Shown here: positions 38,522 to 38,538 of the stretch, one piece after another
Numbering within the stretch: position 1 is the first letter of the stretch
Layout of the letters: the number at the start of each line of letters is the position of its first letter
Assembly: GCA_945869955.1 (NCBI GenBank)
Contig: CAMBQP010000028.1
Span: 1-38,538 of the forward strand
From: Schlesneria paludicola DSM 18645
GTDB taxonomy: Bacteria > Planctomycetota > Planctomycetia > Planctomycetales > Planctomycetaceae
Reading direction: 5' to 3'
Length of the DNA: 38,538 bases
Made by a program: the position numbers and the translations under genes
The notes under the pieces: generated by a model
What the model was told of the DNA's origin: nothing
Database searches by the model: none
The model's input: the letters and a program-made list of their open reading frames with translations, nothing else

Positions 38522-38538
38522 GCGAGGCTCTACAGAAA

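Overview
The window looks like a chromosomal segment of a planctomycete (class Planctomycetia). Grounds for this are an EF-Tu whose switch I reads KTVTIA where most bacteria have RGITI, a 1.2-kDa-class long SecA (1210 residues), a PEP-CTERM exported protein, a giant MBG/Ig-repeat surface protein, decayed integrase and reverse transcriptase genes of types common in planctomycetes, and the CCCTCnCCCCGG-type extragenic palindrome. The assignment below class level is open.

Layout. 1-5041: the 3' part of a very large secreted repeat protein, cut by the window edge. 5042-6260: about 1.2 kb with no convincing gene but with two palindromes. 6261-6944: a PEP-CTERM protein with a TTG start. 6930-8400: a decayed mobile island (reverse transcriptase remnant, 7-bp tandem repeats, frameshifted tyrosine integrase) ending next to the 3' end of a tRNA-Leu gene. 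8464-23065: the translation/transcription supercluster tRNA-Thr(UGU), tRNA-Tyr, tRNA-Gly, tRNA-Thr(GGU), tuf, rpmG, tRNA-Trp, secE, nusG, rplK, rplA, rplJ, rplL, rpoB, rpoC. This is the same order as the E. coli thrU-tyrU-glyT-thrT-tufB and secE-nusG-rplKAJL-rpoBC regions, and it ends in a strong intrinsic terminator. 23313-24413: bioB on the minus strand. 25059-28691: secA.

28911-38521: a mixed accessory/housekeeping stretch. It holds a WaaA (Kdo transferase) fused to a flippase-like membrane domain, a nucleoside 2-deoxyribosyltransferase, a DUF2784 membrane protein, a sugar-phosphate isomerase/epimerase-type TIM barrel, a small secreted protein, nadC, an MBL-fold hydrolase, a Tat-exported SMP-30/gluconolactonase-like protein and an RsmC-like rRNA methyltransferase.

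How the parts fit. The central cluster makes EF-Tu, the tRNAs, the L33/L11/L1/L10/L7-L12 ribosomal proteins, the SecE translocon subunit, the NusG elongation factor and the two large RNA polymerase subunits. SecA then powers the Sec pathway that exports the surface proteins seen at both ends. WaaA points to lipid A/Kdo-type outer membrane synthesis.

The observations most worth following are the WaaA-flippase fusion, the five-fold repeated Trp motif that enlarges SecA, a multibranched RNA fold between rpoB and rpoC, a possible L1-protein operator before rplK, and the integrase relic beside tRNA-Leu. All functional calls rest on reading motifs by eye; no database search was run.
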